In this document: positions 1 through 8,731 of the stretch, piece after piece
How positions within the stretch are numbered: position 1 is the first letter of the stretch
Layout of the letters: the number at the start of each line of letters is the position of its first letter
Assembly: GCF_031822435.1 (NCBI RefSeq)
Contig: NZ_JAVQLW010000005.1
Span: 260,623 to 324,622 of the forward strand
Direction: 5' to 3'
From: Paracoccus sp. MBLB3053
GTDB lineage: Bacteria > Pseudomonadota > Alphaproteobacteria > Rhodobacterales > Rhodobacteraceae
Length of the DNA: 64,000 bases
Program-made: the position numbers and the translations under genes
Notes under the pieces: model-generated
Databases searched by the model: none
Told to the model about the DNA's origin: nothing
The model's input: only the letters and a program-made list of their open reading frames with translations

Positions 1-304
1 GAAAAGCTTCCTTACAAATCTCTGGATGCGGTCCGGCGCGGATCGGGCATGTCTGGCCAAAGGGTATGCGACGCGCCCGCGATCGGGGGATTCCAGACCA
101 GGCAATGCGGATAGGATCATGGCAACGACACAGGATCGTAACCGAAGACACCCAGTGCGGCTGCGGGATATCTCGGCCCACCGGCATCCGGGACGACCAG
201 ATAGACACATTCGCCCGGCGGCAAGGGTGTTCCCGCTTGGGATTGCGCCTTGGCCGACGCACAATCGCTTCAAGTCCCGCCCTTTCGAAAAAGGAAGACC
301 TGCC
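1..304. other. Non-coding upstream region of the RND operon
   Basis: I find no convincing gene here. The adaptor reading frame is open back to position 26, but the upstream residues are arginine/proline-rich and look like out-of-frame translation; the signal peptide begins only at 305. A purine-rich ribosome-binding sequence (AAGGAAG) sits about 7 bases before that ATG. The region should carry the operon promoter and possibly an operator, but I see no strong palindrome. Confidence 0.5.
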
Positions 305-1474
305 ATGATCCGCCGCGATCTCGCCCCCCTCGCCCGAATAGCGATCCTTCTTGCAGCCCTGTCGGCAGGTGCGGCACAGGCGCAGCAGCCCGCGCAGGGT
401 CCCAGGCAGGTCGGAACGATCACCCTGCGCACGGAGTCCGTGCCACTGATCGTGACCTTGCCCGGCCGCGCCGTCGCAAAGGCCGAAGTCGATATCAGAC
501 CAAGGGTCAGCGGCTTCGTTACGGAAGTACTCTATGATCCGGGCAAGCCCGTCGAGGTGGGCACGCCCATGTTCCGTATCGACGCGACCACCTACGAGGC
601 CGCAGTGGAAGAGGCGCGCGCCAACCTGGCCTCTGCCAGGGCAGCGGTGCCGCAGGCAGAGGCCGCCTATGACCGAAGCCGGCAATTGCAGGGGACGGGA
701 TCGACAAAGGCCCTGCTGGAAGAAGCGCAGGCCACGATGGAAAAGGCGCAGGCAGCCGAGCAGGCCGCGACCGCCTCTCTGCGCCTTGCCGAAACCGAAC
801 TGTCCTGGACCACGATCACCAGCCCTCTCGCGGGAATGCCCTCGGTCGCCGAGGTGTCACCCGGTGATCTCGTGACTTCGGGCCAGAGCGACGCGATGGC
901 GACAGTCACCCAACTCGATCCGATAGATGTCGACATGTATGAGCCCTCGGCCCGGATGCAGCGCATCCGCGATCGGATCGATGCCGGACAGGTCAGCATC
1001 GCGCAGACATTGAACGCCCAACTGACGCTGGAAAACGGGTCCAGCTATTCCGTGACCGGCGAGATCGTCGCGCCGGGATACAATGTTTCGACCTCGACCG
1101 GCTCGATCGACTTCCGGTTTCGGTTCCAGAATGCCGAACTGCGCATCCTTCCCGGCATGTTCGTGCGCGGCCAGATCGAAATCGGCGAGGTCGAGGCGAT
1201 CCTCGTGCCGCAGATCGCGGCGACGCGCGAGCGAGACGGATCGCTGACCGCCTGGGTTGCCGAGGATGGCAAGGCCGTGAAGCGCAGGCTGACCGACGAG
1301 GGTGTCTACCAGAATGATTGGATCATCGCGGACGGATTGCGCGACGGAGAGGAGCTGATCGTGAACGGGATCACCAACCTTGCCGAAGGGGCCGAGATCG
1401 CGCCGATACCGGTCGAGATCGACGAAAGCGGCGTCATCCGTGACACGCCCGCCCAGACCCCGGTAACGGAGTAA
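305..1474 (+). CDS. RND efflux periplasmic adaptor subunit (MFP family)
   Basis: Membrane-fusion protein of a tripartite RND drug-efflux pump, bridging the inner-membrane pump and an outer-membrane TolC-type channel in the periplasm. The 389-residue protein starts with a Sec signal peptide (about residues 1-27, ending AAQAQ, with no lipobox cysteine, so it is probably soluble rather than a lipoprotein). A lipoyl-type half follows (about 61-93, with VSGFVTEVLYDPGKPVEVG), then an alanine/glutamate-rich coiled-coil hairpin (about 96-165), the second lipoyl half (ITSPLAG) and beta-barrel domains. The ATG at 305 was chosen over upstream in-frame codons because it gives a proper signal peptide and has a Shine-Dalgarno sequence. 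The stop is 6 bases before the pump gene, so they are co-transcribed. Substrate cannot be inferred. Confidence 0.93.
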   Translation: MIRRDLAPLARIAILLAALSAGAAQAQQPAQGPRQVGTITLRTESVPLIVTLPGRAVAKAEVDIRPRVSGFVTEVLYDPGKPVEVGTPMFRIDATTYEAAVEEARANLASARAAVPQAEAAYDRSRQLQGTGSTKALLEEAQATMEKAQAAEQAATASLRLAETELSWTTITSPLAGMPSVAEVSPGDLVTSGQSDAMATVTQLDPIDVDMYEPSARMQRIRDRIDAGQVSIAQTLNAQLTLENGSSYSVTGEIVAPGYNVSTSTGSIDFRFRFQNAELRILPGMFVRGQIEIGEVEAILVPQIAATRERDGSLTAWVAEDGKAVKRRLTDEGVYQNDWIIADGLRDGEELIVNGITNLAEGAEIAPIPVEIDESGVIRDTPAQTPVTE

Positions 1475-1480
1475 AGCGCC

Positions 1481-4400
1481 ATGGCCCGTTTCTTCATCCA
1501 CAGGCCGGTCTTTGCCTGGGTCCTTGCGATCGTCACCATGCTCGCCGGTTTCTTCGGCCTGTCCAGCCTGCCCATCGCACAATATCCCGACATTGCGCCC
1601 ACCACGGTTCGGATCAGCGCAACCTATATCGGGGCCTCGCCCGATATCGTGGAAAACTCGGTCACCTCGGTCATCGAGGACGGCATGACCGGGCTTGACG
1701 GCCTGATCTACATGACCTCGACATCGTCGCAGGGCTCAAGCTCGATCTCGCTGACCTTCGATGACAGCGTCGATGCGGATATCGCGCAGGTTCAGGTCCA
1801 GAACAAGCTGCAGCTCGTCACCTCGCAACTGCCGGATGCGGTGCAAAGCCAGGGCGTATCGGTCACGCGCTCGACCTCGTCGATCCTGATGGTCGGGGCG
1901 CTGACCTCGACGGATGGCAGCCACAGCTCGATCGAGCTCGGCGATCTCGTCGAGCAGTCGATCAAGAACCCGGTGCAGCGCACGGCGGGTGTCGGTTCGA
2001 TCAACACCTTCGGATCAGGCTATGCGATGCGGATCTGGCTCGATCCGGTCAGGATGGTGCAATATCGGGTGACCGCTTCCGACGTCGTCTCGGCCGTCTC
2101 CGAGCAGAACACGAATGTCACCGTCGGCAGTCTCGGCGCGCAGCCCACGGTCAAGGGCCAGCAATTGACGATGCAGCTTTCCGCGCAATCGCAACTGACC
2201 TCGGTCAAGGAGTTCGAGCGCATCCTGCTGCGGACCGAAACCGACGGCTCGACGATATTCTTGGGCGATGTCGCAAGCATCGAGATCGGCCAGGAGGAAT
2301 ATGGGACGCATTCACGGTTCAACGGCAAGCCTGCAGCCGGTTTCGGGGTCAACCTTGCCACCGGAGCGAATGCCGTCGATACGGCGAAGGCAGTGCGGGA
2401 GGTGCTGGACAAGTTGCAAACCTCGCTGCCGACCGGGGTCGAAATCGTCTACCCCTATGACACCTCTCCCTTCGTCGAGGAATCCATCAACCAAGTCTAT
2501 CACACGCTCATCGAAGCCGTGCTGCTGGTGTTTCTGGTGATCCTCGTCTTCCTGCAGAGCATTCGCGCGACACTCATCCCGACCTTGGCGATCCCGGTCG
2601 TCCTGCTGGGCACCTTCGGCGTGCTGGCCTTCGCGGGCATGTCGATCAATACGTTGACGATGTTCGCACTGGTCCTGGCGATCGGCCTTCTCGTTGATGA
2701 CGCCATCGTCGTGGTCGAGAACGTCGAGCGCGTGATGGAAGAGGAAGGGCTTGGACCTGTCGAGGCCACCGAAAAAAGCATGGACGAGATCTCGTCTGCG
2801 CTGATCGGGATCGTCATGGTGCTTTCGGCGGTGTTCCTGCCAATGGCCTTCATGTCGGGATCGACGGGGATTATCTACAGGCAGTTCTCGATCACGATCA
2901 TCAGCGCCATGGTGCTGTCCTTGGGCGTGGCGCTTGTCCTGACCCCGGCGCTTTGCGCCACATTGCTGCGCCCGCGCAAGCATGGCGATGGCATCGCCCC
3001 GGCGCGCTGGTTCAACCGCAACCTGGAACGGGCGACCAACGGATATGCCGCCGTTGTCGCGCGCTTTGTCCTGCGCCCCTTCCGCTTCCTCGTCGTGCTT
3101 TTGGCCTTCGGGGCCGGAGCCTACATGCTTTACCAGAAGCTTCCCGGATCGTTCCTCCCATCGGAAGATCAGGGCGTTCTGATGGTCATGGTCGAGACAC
3201 CGGAAGGATCGACCACGGCGCGGACCGAGGCCCTGATCGAAGAGGTCGAACAATATGTCCTGAACACCGAAAAGGACACGGCCGAAAGCGTCCACGCCGC
3301 GTTGGGCTTTGGTTTCGGCGGATCGAGCCAGCGCAATGCGATGATCTTCGTCAAGCTGAAGGATTTCGAGGACCGCGAAGGTTTTGATGCCGGCTCGATG
3401 GCGACGCGCGGTAACATCCATTTCATGTCGAACAAGAACGGCCAGGTGATCTTCATGCAGCCGCCTGCGATCCCCGGCATGGGCAACACATCCGGCTTCA
3501 CCATGCAGCTCATCGACCAGTCGGGACGAGGCCAGGAGGCACTTGCCGATGCCGCAAACGAACTGGTCGAAAAGGCGACGGCCGACGGGCGCGTCACCAG
3601 CCTTCAGGGCAACGACCCGCCCTTCGAGACCTCGAGCAGGATCACCATCGACCAGCAGAAGGCCGCAGCTTACGGCCTGTCAATCTCGGATTTGAACGAA
3701 ACCCTGTCGATCATCTTCGCAAGCGCCAATGTGAACGATTTCGCGCTTGGTGACCAACTCCGCCCGGTGATCGTCCAGGGCGAGGCCGAGGCGCGCATGC
3801 AGACGGAGGATATCGAGAAATGGTATGTCCGCAATTCGGACGACAGGATGGTGCCCTTCACCGCCTTCACGAGCCAGCAATGGGACCAGAAGGCGCAAAG
3901 CCTCGCGCGTTATGGCGGAACCCGGTCGATGGAAATCTCGGGCGCGGCGGCGGAGGGCGTGTCGTCAGGAACGGCGATGAATGTCATGGAGGAACTCGTC
4001 GCCGATATCGAGGGGGGCTATGGGACGGCCTGGACGGGCCTGTCCTACCAGGAACGGCTTTCCGGCAATCAGGCGCCGATGCTCTTCGCCCTGTCCGCGC
4101 TTGTGGTCTTCCTTGCGCTCGCAGCGCTTTACGAAAGCTGGACGGTGCCTCTTTCGGTCATGATGACGGTTCCGATCGGCATCGTCGGCGCAATGTCTGC
4201 AGCACTGGTCTTTGGCCAGTCGAATGACGTCTATTTCAAGGTGGGCATGCTCACGACGATCGGTCTTGCGGCCAGAAACGCCATTCTGATCGTCGAGTTT
4301 GCCGAGATGCTGCGCAAGCAGGGCAAGCCCCTTGTCGATGCGGCGATAGAAGCCTCGCGCATGCGGCTGCGTCCGATCCTGATGACCACGCTTGCCTTCA

Positions 4401-4579
4401 TGCTGGGGGTCCTGCCCCTTGCGACGGCCACAGGTGCGGGGGCTGCCTCGCAGAAATCCATCGGGATCGGAGTGCTGGGCGGCATCGCTGCCTCGGCCGT
4501 GATCGGCATCTTTCTTGTCGCGGTCTTCTATGTCGCCGTGCTGACCTGCGTGGGATATTTCTCGCGTGCGAGATCCTAG
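1481..4579 (+). CDS. RND multidrug efflux pump, inner-membrane subunit (AcrB/MexB type, HAE-1)
   Basis: Proton-driven trimeric exporter of the inner membrane. At 1032 residues it has the normal family length. The N-terminus (MARFFIHRPVFAWVLAI) is the typical first helix. Transmembrane helix 4 carries the paired aspartates of the proton relay (LLVDDAIVVVENV, about residues 406-407), and the family signatures PTLAIPVVLLGTFG and GLAARNAILIVEFA are present. Twelve membrane segments in two sets of six flank two large periplasmic loops. It is encoded directly after its adaptor. No outer-membrane channel gene follows: the next feature is a terminator, so the pump must borrow a TolC-like protein encoded elsewhere. 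Hydrophobic drugs, detergents or solvents are the usual substrates of this class; the actual one is unknown. Confidence 0.96.
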   Translation: MARFFIHRPVFAWVLAIVTMLAGFFGLSSLPIAQYPDIAPTTVRISATYIGASPDIVENSVTSVIEDGMTGLDGLIYMTSTSSQGSSSISLTFDDSVDADIAQVQVQNKLQLVTSQLPDAVQSQGVSVTRSTSSILMVGALTSTDGSHSSIELGDLVEQSIKNPVQRTAGVGSINTFGSGYAMRIWLDPVRMVQYRVTASDVVSAVSEQNTNVTVGSLGAQPTVKGQQLTMQLSAQSQLTSVKEFERILLRTETDGSTIFLGDVASIEIGQEEYGTHSRFNGKPAAGFGVNLATGANAVDTAKAVREVLDKLQTSLPTGVEIVYPYDTSPFVEESINQVYHTLIEAVLLVFLVILVFLQSIRATLIPTLAIPVVLLGTFGVLAFAGMSINTLTMFALVLAIGLLVDDAIVVVENVERVMEEEGLGPVEATEKSMDEISSALIGIVMVLSAVFLPMAFMSGSTGIIYRQFSITIISAMVLSLGVALVLTPALCATLLRPRKHGDGIAPARWFNRNLERATNGYAAVVARFVLRPFRFLVVLLAFGAGAYMLYQKLPGSFLPSEDQGVLMVMVETPEGSTTARTEALIEEVEQYVLNTEKDTAESVHAALGFGFGGSSQRNAMIFVKLKDFEDREGFDAGSMATRGNIHFMSNKNGQVIFMQPPAIPGMGNTSGFTMQLIDQSGRGQEALADAANELVEKATADGRVTSLQGNDPPFETSSRITIDQQKAAAYGLSISDLNETLSIIFASANVNDFALGDQLRPVIVQGEAEARMQTEDIEKWYVRNSDDRMVPFTAFTSQQWDQKAQSLARYGGTRSMEISGAAAEGVSSGTAMNVMEELVADIEGGYGTAWTGLSYQERLSGNQAPMLFALSALVVFLALAALYESWTVPLSVMMTVPIGIVGAMSAALVFGQSNDVYFKVGMLTTIGLAARNAILIVEFAEMLRKQGKPLVDAAIEASRMRLRPILMTTLAFMLGVLPLATATGAGAASQKSIGIGVLGGIAASAVIGIFLVAVFYVAVLTCVGYFSRARS

Positions 4580-4604
4580 AAAAACCCGCCCCAGTCATCT
4601 GCCG

Positions 4605-4633
4605 GCCCGGCGCAGTTACCAATTGCGCCGGGC
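4605..4633 (+). terminator. Rho-independent-type hairpin after the RND operon
   Basis: A perfect 10-bp inverted repeat (GCCCGGCGCA / TGCGCCGGGC) with a 9-base loop lies 25 bases after the pump stop codon. The downstream T-run is short (ATTTG). It lies between the RND genes and the convergent wrbA gene and may serve both strands. Confidence 0.75.
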
Positions 4634-4657
4634 ATTTGCGTCAACCTGGCCGCAGGA

Positions 4658-5251
4658 TCAGCCGATCATCTTTGCAGTCACCTCGACCAACCGCTTGGCC
4701 TGGTGGGCGACGGCGGCCCGCCCCTTGTCATCGAACTTTCCTGCCTCGGTCGAAAAACCATAAGGATTGCCTCCCGCTTCATAGAGGACTTCATCGGTAT
4801 AGCCGGGTGGCACGATGATCGTGCCCCAATGCATCGCCGATGTGTAAAGCGACAGAATAGTCGCCTCTTGGCCGCCATGGGGGTTCTGTGCGCTGGTCGT
4901 GGCGGTGAAGGTCTTGTTCGCGAGCTTGCCCGCAGACCAGACACCGCCCAGCGTGTCGATGAAGGCGCGCAACTGGCTTGGCCCACCCCCGAAACGGGTC
5001 GGCGCGCTGAAGAAATATCCGTCGGCCCAGACCATGTCGTCCGGCGTGACCACGGCAATGTCCTGCACCTTCTCAAGCTGCTCCTTCCAGGCCTCCTGCC
5101 CGTTTACCACGGCCTCGGGTGCGGTTTCCGCGATCCGCAAAAGGCGCACCTCTGCGCCGGCCTCTTTCGCGGCCTCGACGGCGGCAAGGGCAACCTGATG
5201 GTTGGTCCCATAGGTCGAATAGAAGACAACTGCGATCTTGGGTTGTGACAT
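4658..5251 (-). CDS. wrbA: NAD(P)H:quinone oxidoreductase, WrbA type
   Basis: FMN-dependent flavodoxin-like enzyme that reduces quinones by two electrons and so avoids semiquinone radicals; cytosolic tetramer in the family. The 197-residue protein has the flavodoxin phosphate loop near the N-terminus ([14 protein letters not shown]), the WrbA signature around the FMN ([16 protein letters not shown]) and the [14 protein letters not shown] segment, then [12 protein letters not shown], all in the usual order and spacing. The start ATG follows a GAGGT ribosome-binding sequence. It is a single-gene unit convergent with the RND operon and fits with the redox-defence genes elsewhere in the window. 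Confidence 0.95.
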   Translation of the reverse strand: MSQPKIAVVFYSTYGTNHQVALAAVEAAKEAGAEVRLLRIAETAPEAVVNGQEAWKEQLEKVQDIAVVTPDDMVWADGYFFSAPTRFGGGPSQLRAFIDTLGGVWSAGKLANKTFTATTSAQNPHGGQEATILSLYTSAMHWGTIIVPPGYTDEVLYEAGGNPYGFSTEAGKFDDKGRAAVAHQAKRLVEVTAKMIG

Positions 5252-5568
5252 CCCTGATACCTCTTTCTGTCTGCTGGGAAAGCTCTTGAGCGGGTCGAAA
5301 CGGCAGCCGAGAGGATCTGCCGGAATTGTTTACTTCGGTCAGAGCATGGAAATATCCGCCGTCTGGACATTCTGTCGTCATAACGCAGCCTGCGCGCGAT
5401 GGTTTCAGCCACCTTTACCGGCCCCCTTGGAAAACTTGGCGCAGCAAGCAGGGATGCCCGGCCGTGTTTTCCAGGTGCGGCACGTTTTTCAAAAGGGCGA
5501 GGGCACGCTTTGTCCCGCATTCCGGTCCTGTCATCTCCCGCAGTCAATGCCCGGCAGGACAGCCCTGC
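5252..5568. other. Intergenic region upstream of wrbA
   Basis: About 317 bases between two minus-strand genes. It must contain the wrbA promoter, but I could not pick a -35/-10 pair with confidence. A weak 5-bp hairpin (GCAGG/CCTGC) close after the end of the YdeI-like gene could help termination. Open frames across it on both strands lack domain features and look like GC-driven noise. Confidence 0.4.
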
Positions 5569-6156
5569 TCAATGATCATGCATGCCTTTTCCGGCGAGAA
5601 TCCGCGCCAGTGCCTTCTCGATCCGGCCATGTCGTGTGGCTGGCATTTTTGGTTGCGAGAAATGCAGCACCCACCCACGGCGCCGCCCAGGTGTCAGCAA
5701 TTCGAACGCATGTCGGAACTGGGGGTCGCTGTCCAATCGGTCGACAAGCTCATCCGGATAATCAAGATCATCCTTCGGAAGATCGACCTTTGCCCCCGAC
5801 CGTTCGATTTCGATCGCCTCGTGCACATAAGCGCCGAGAACTGGCGCAAGCCGTTCGATCTCTGCAGCATCGGTAAAATTGGCGCAGCGCGAGGAACGCG
5901 AGTTCGGACCCGGAGCCTCAAGAATTCCCTCCGGGTCCCGAAGCAGCACGCCCTTGAAGAAACCAATGGTTGCGCGGTCCTTGAACCCCCAAAGGATCGC
6001 GACATTGCCGCCGCCATAAGTGTAGACCGGAGAGCTCCATTTGAATTCCTCGACCAGCGGGCTGTCGAGAAGAATCTTGCGCAAGAGAACGAGTTCGTCA
6101 CGCCACGCGGTCTGAGCGGCGAAGAACTCATCGATTCTTTCGCGATTCCCTTTCAT
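5569..6156 (-). CDS. YdeI/OmpD-associated family protein (DUF1801-type domain)
   Basis: Cytosolic protein of unknown biochemical role. The N-terminal half (about residues 1-105, with WSSPVYTYGGGNVAILWGFKDRA) is a DUF1801-type fold; the C-terminal half carries the YdeI motif (LTPGRRRGWVLHFSQPK followed by the short helix RHGRIEKALARILAGKG) that defines the YdeI/OmpD-associated family. I start it at the ATG at 6156 (MKGNRERIDE) because the upstream in-frame extension is not family-like; that gives 195 residues, a normal length. It stands alone on the minus strand, divergent from the MarR gene. In enterics YdeI has been tied to envelope stress and peptide resistance, but transferring that role would be a guess. 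Confidence 0.82.
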   Translation of the reverse strand: MKGNRERIDEFFAAQTAWRDELVLLRKILLDSPLVEEFKWSSPVYTYGGGNVAILWGFKDRATIGFFKGVLLRDPEGILEAPGPNSRSSRCANFTDAAEIERLAPVLGAYVHEAIEIERSGAKVDLPKDDLDYPDELVDRLDSDPQFRHAFELLTPGRRRGWVLHFSQPKMPATRHGRIEKALARILAGKGMHDH

Positions 6157-6352
6157 GTGCGCTCTCCGCAACGAGATCATCAATGTCGCGTGCGAAATTC
6201 GATCTGTCGAGTCCCGTCTGATATGCCCCGGCCGGGACTGTCCGGATGGGATGAAAACGCGAAGGAAGCGATGGGCCAAAGCGATCGCCGAGCGTTTTTC
6301 GGAAAGTGGGTTCGAGCAATTTCGTTATGAATATGCTTAATAATTTAATTTG

Positions 6353-6376
6353 AATTGCAATGCAATTTATATTGCA
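6353..6376. promoter_or_regulatory. Probable MarR operator upstream of the MarR-FUSC operon
   Basis: Two overlapping inverted repeats share one arm: AATTGCA-A-TGCAATT (6353-6367) and TGCAAT-TTAT-ATTGCA (6361-6376). They stand in an AT-rich patch immediately before the MarR start, unlike the GC-rich surroundings. MarR proteins typically bind 16-20 bp palindromes at their own promoters, so autorepression of the MarR-FUSC pair is the simple reading. Confidence 0.7.
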
Positions 6377-6381
6377 CCATA

Positions 6382-6855
6382 ATGGGCAGCATGACGCATA
6401 ACCCGTCCCCCCGTTCTCGTTTTGGCATCCGCTTCTCTATCCTCGCGCGCCGATGGCGGCGCGCGCTGGACGCGCATCTGGCGGCTGCGGGCCTGACCGA
6501 CGCAACCTGGGTGCCGCTTGTGCACCTGCGCGAAAGCGGCCATGCGATCACGCAAAAAGAGCTGGCATTGCTGGTGGGCGTCGATGGTTCGAGCCTTGTC
6601 CGCGTTCTTGACATCCTGTCGCGGCAAGGACTCATCGAGCGACGCCCCGACGCCAGCGACGGCCGCGCAAGATTGATCCACCTGACAGAACTTGGAGAGC
6701 AAAGGGTCACGGAAATCCTCAAGGCCCTGCGTGAGGGAGAGGAAAGGCTGCTCGTCGATCTTGCAGACAGTGATATCGCAACCATGCTCGAGTGCTTTGA
6801 CAAGATCGAAGAACGCCTTGCCCCCGCGACTGACAGCAAGGACACCAGCCGATGA
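6382..6855 (+). CDS. MarR-family transcriptional regulator
   Basis: Winged-helix dimeric regulator, probably controlling the downstream FUSC membrane protein in response to a small aromatic or drug-like ligand. The 157 residues include the MarR core: helix-turn-helix (ITQKELALLVGVDGSSLVRVLDIL, split here by no gap), then the wing with the family signature DASDGRARLIHLTE, and a C-terminal dimerisation helix. The start is uncertain: ATG at 6382 or 6391 and a TTG at 6355 are in frame, none with a clear ribosome-binding site. The last bases overlap the start of the next gene (ATGA), so the two are translationally coupled. The palindromes just upstream are its probable operator. Confidence 0.9.
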   Translation: MGSMTHNPSPRSRFGIRFSILARRWRRALDAHLAAAGLTDATWVPLVHLRESGHAITQKELALLVGVDGSSLVRVLDILSRQGLIERRPDASDGRARLIHLTELGEQRVTEILKALREGEERLLVDLADSDIATMLECFDKIEERLAPATDSKDTSR

Positions 6856-8009
6856 CGAGCGCCGGACCGGGCCCGGAGCTTCGCCCTTCGGCGGAACGGC
6901 CTACAGGTCGGATAGAGGCGATGCGCCACCTGATGATGCGCCACCACCTGCGCGACAGCTTTGCCCTGGGCAAACAGCCGTTCCTTTACAATTCGGGCCT
7001 TGCCGGGTTGCAGGCCGGGCTGACCGTCGCCATTGCCCTGCCGCTGATCAACCTTTCTCCTTGGCCGCATCTGATCGGTTTCGGTTCACTTGGCGCGCTG
7101 ATTGCGCTCTTCGGTCGTTTCGCACCGCATCGCGACCGCAGCCGCGTCGTTCTCGCCTGTGGCTTCTGGCAGGTCATGGCTGTTCTGGTCATGTCGACGA
7201 CAGCCTTGCTGGGGGCGCCTCTGCCGCTCCAGTTCGCATTGTTGGCGCTGTCTTGCGGGTTCTTTTTCTTCGTCGCGGTCACCGGCAGCTTCGGCCCCCC
7301 GGGGGCGCTGATCTTCGTCTTTGCTGCAGGCGCCTCCATGGGTCAGGTCGGTTCACCGACCGAACTGCTCGAACGCGTTTCGGCTACGGCGGTGGTGGCG
7401 GCGCTCGCCTGGATGGTCTGTCGAACGACCGAAACCCTGCGCCGCCCTGCGCCGGCAGATCGGGCCTTTCCCGCAGAACCCTATCGTCCCATCGGCCATA
7501 GGCTTTTCGCGGCGGGCAGGATCGTGGCCGGATCGGCTGTCGCCATATTTGCCAGCCATGCTTTCGGCGCAGACCATCCGGCCTGGGCGGCGATGGGCGC
7601 ACTGGCCGTGATGCAGGGCTCCCATCTGCACATCAGCCTTAATCGTGCCTTGCAGCGCATGGTGGGCACCATCCTCGGTGCCATTCTGGCCTGGCTGATC
7701 CTGTTTCAGGGTCCCTCGCTCTGGGCGATCATCTGCGCCCTGTTCCTGCTCCAATTTGCGACCGAGATGATCATCGGCGCAAACTATGGTCTGGGGCAGG
7801 TCCTGGTGACGCCGATGGCATTGCTGATGAGCCACCTGGCCGCACCACATGTCGCCGGAGCGGCCATGGCACCAGAGCGGATTCTGGACACCCTGCTTGG
7901 CGTTTGTGTCGGCATGGCCTGCGCGGTCCTGTTCTCAAGCAATGACGACAGGCGATATCTGGCCCGGCACAATGCCGAGAAGACCGGGACCCAAATGACC
8001 GCGCGTTGA
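6852..8009 (+). CDS. FUSC-family inner-membrane protein
   Basis: Polytopic membrane protein of the fusaric-acid-resistance/aromatic-acid-exporter superfamily (FUSC, also YccS/AaeB-like). The 385-residue protein has two blocks of hydrophobic helices (about residues 45-190 and 220-370) separated by a short cytosolic linker, with GSLGALIALFGR in the first and AMGALAVMQGSHLHISLNRALQRMVG in the second, the conserved FUSC repeat. It lacks the long cytosolic domain of AaeB. It overlaps the MarR gene by four bases. Export of an aromatic acid or similar compound under MarR control is likely by analogy with other MarR-FUSC pairs; the substrate is unknown. Confidence 0.88.
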   Translation: MTSAGPGPELRPSAERPTGRIEAMRHLMMRHHLRDSFALGKQPFLYNSGLAGLQAGLTVAIALPLINLSPWPHLIGFGSLGALIALFGRFAPHRDRSRVVLACGFWQVMAVLVMSTTALLGAPLPLQFALLALSCGFFFFVAVTGSFGPPGALIFVFAAGASMGQVGSPTELLERVSATAVVAALAWMVCRTTETLRRPAPADRAFPAEPYRPIGHRLFAAGRIVAGSAVAIFASHAFGADHPAWAAMGALAVMQGSHLHISLNRALQRMVGTILGAILAWLILFQGPSLWAIICALFLLQFATEMIIGANYGLGQVLVTPMALLMSHLAAPHVAGAAMAPERILDTLLGVCVGMACAVLFSSNDDRRYLARHNAEKTGTQMTAR

Positions 8010-8060
8010 TCAGGGTGTCCCGACAAGGTGCCTGTTCACGCTCGGCGATCTCTTATCTGT

Positions 8061-8084
8061 CCGGGCCCCAAAACTCCGGCCCGG
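8061..8084 (+). terminator. GC-rich hairpin after the FUSC gene
   Basis: An inverted repeat CCGGGCC/GGCCCGG with a 10-base A-rich loop lies about 50 bases after the FUSC stop. There is no T-tract, so it may be a Rho-assisted or weak terminator. Confidence 0.5.
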
Positions 8085-8183
8085 CGGCAGGCACCCCCGG
8101 TGACTGTCCAAACAGCCCGCCCTCACGACATTGTGCCGCGAATTCCGGGTCACTCGGGCCCCGATTCCTTGGGTGCTCGCCAA

Positions 8184-8213
8184 TTCCCGGGTAAGATGAG
8201 GTCTGCCCGGGAA
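8184..8213. repeat. Inverted repeat in the leader of the dioxygenase-like gene
   Basis: TTCCCGGG and CCCGGGAA form a perfect 8-bp inverted repeat with a 14-base spacer, ending 26 bases before the ATG at 8240. It could be an operator or an mRNA leader hairpin; nothing in the sequence decides between these. Confidence 0.45.
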
Positions 8214-8239
8214 ACCGCACGAATGTCAGGAGGCTTCTC

Positions 8240-8728
8240 ATGACCAATATCCGACATGATCGCCGAACATTGCTGGTCACCGGTGGAGCCTTTCTGGTCA
8301 CTGCCGCGTCTGGCCTGCTGGTACCCGCCAAGGCAAAGGGGCTTGCGCCTACGCCATCAATGCGGGGCGGTGCAAACAATTACCGGCCCGGTGCGCCGCT
8401 GGTCAATCGGATCGGCGGCGGCGGCTTCTGGATGACGGGGACGGTGCGGCGTGCGGGCGACGGCGCGCCGCTTGAGGGGCAGCGCATCCAGATCTGGGCG
8501 CATACGACCGAAGGGCATGAACGCGACCCGCATAGTCACGGCGCCACCCTGACCGATGCGAGCGGCATATTCCGCCTCGAGATGCCCCAGATCGTCCCGG
8601 CCTTCGGTCAACCTCATGGCCACCTCGCCTATGACAGCGGCCAGTTCCAGACCGTCTTCCTGCGTCCGGTGATGCGGAGCGCGCGCGACAAGAGCCTGGA
8701 GGCGCATTTCATCCTGCAGCCGGCCTGA
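8240..8728 (+). CDS. Tat-exported intradiol ring-cleavage dioxygenase-like protein
   Basis: The 162-residue protein begins with a twin-arginine signal (RRTLLVTGGAFLVTAASGLL), so it should be folded with its metal before export to the periplasm. The mature part resembles the beta-sandwich core of intradiol dioxygenases: NYRPGAP, then a transthyretin-like strand set (GTVRRAGDGAPLEGQRIQIW), HSHGATLTDASGIF, and QPHGHLAYDSG, where histidines sit near the positions of the iron ligands. It is shorter than true catechol dioxygenases (about 250-300 residues), and the tyrosine ligands are not all obvious, so enzymatic activity is unproven. A strong AGGAGG precedes the start. The gene lies 3 bases before the ferric-reductase-like gene and the two probably act together. 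Confidence 0.8.
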   Translation: MTNIRHDRRTLLVTGGAFLVTAASGLLVPAKAKGLAPTPSMRGGANNYRPGAPLVNRIGGGGFWMTGTVRRAGDGAPLEGQRIQIWAHTTEGHERDPHSHGATLTDASGIFRLEMPQIVPAFGQPHGHLAYDSGQFQTVFLRPVMRSARDKSLEAHFILQPA

Positions 8729-8731
8729 GAC

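Noticed and set aside
5326..6330. A plus-strand open frame of 334 codons across the wrbA/YdeI gap
   Set aside because: It overlaps the YdeI-like gene antisense and has no ribosome-binding site or domain.
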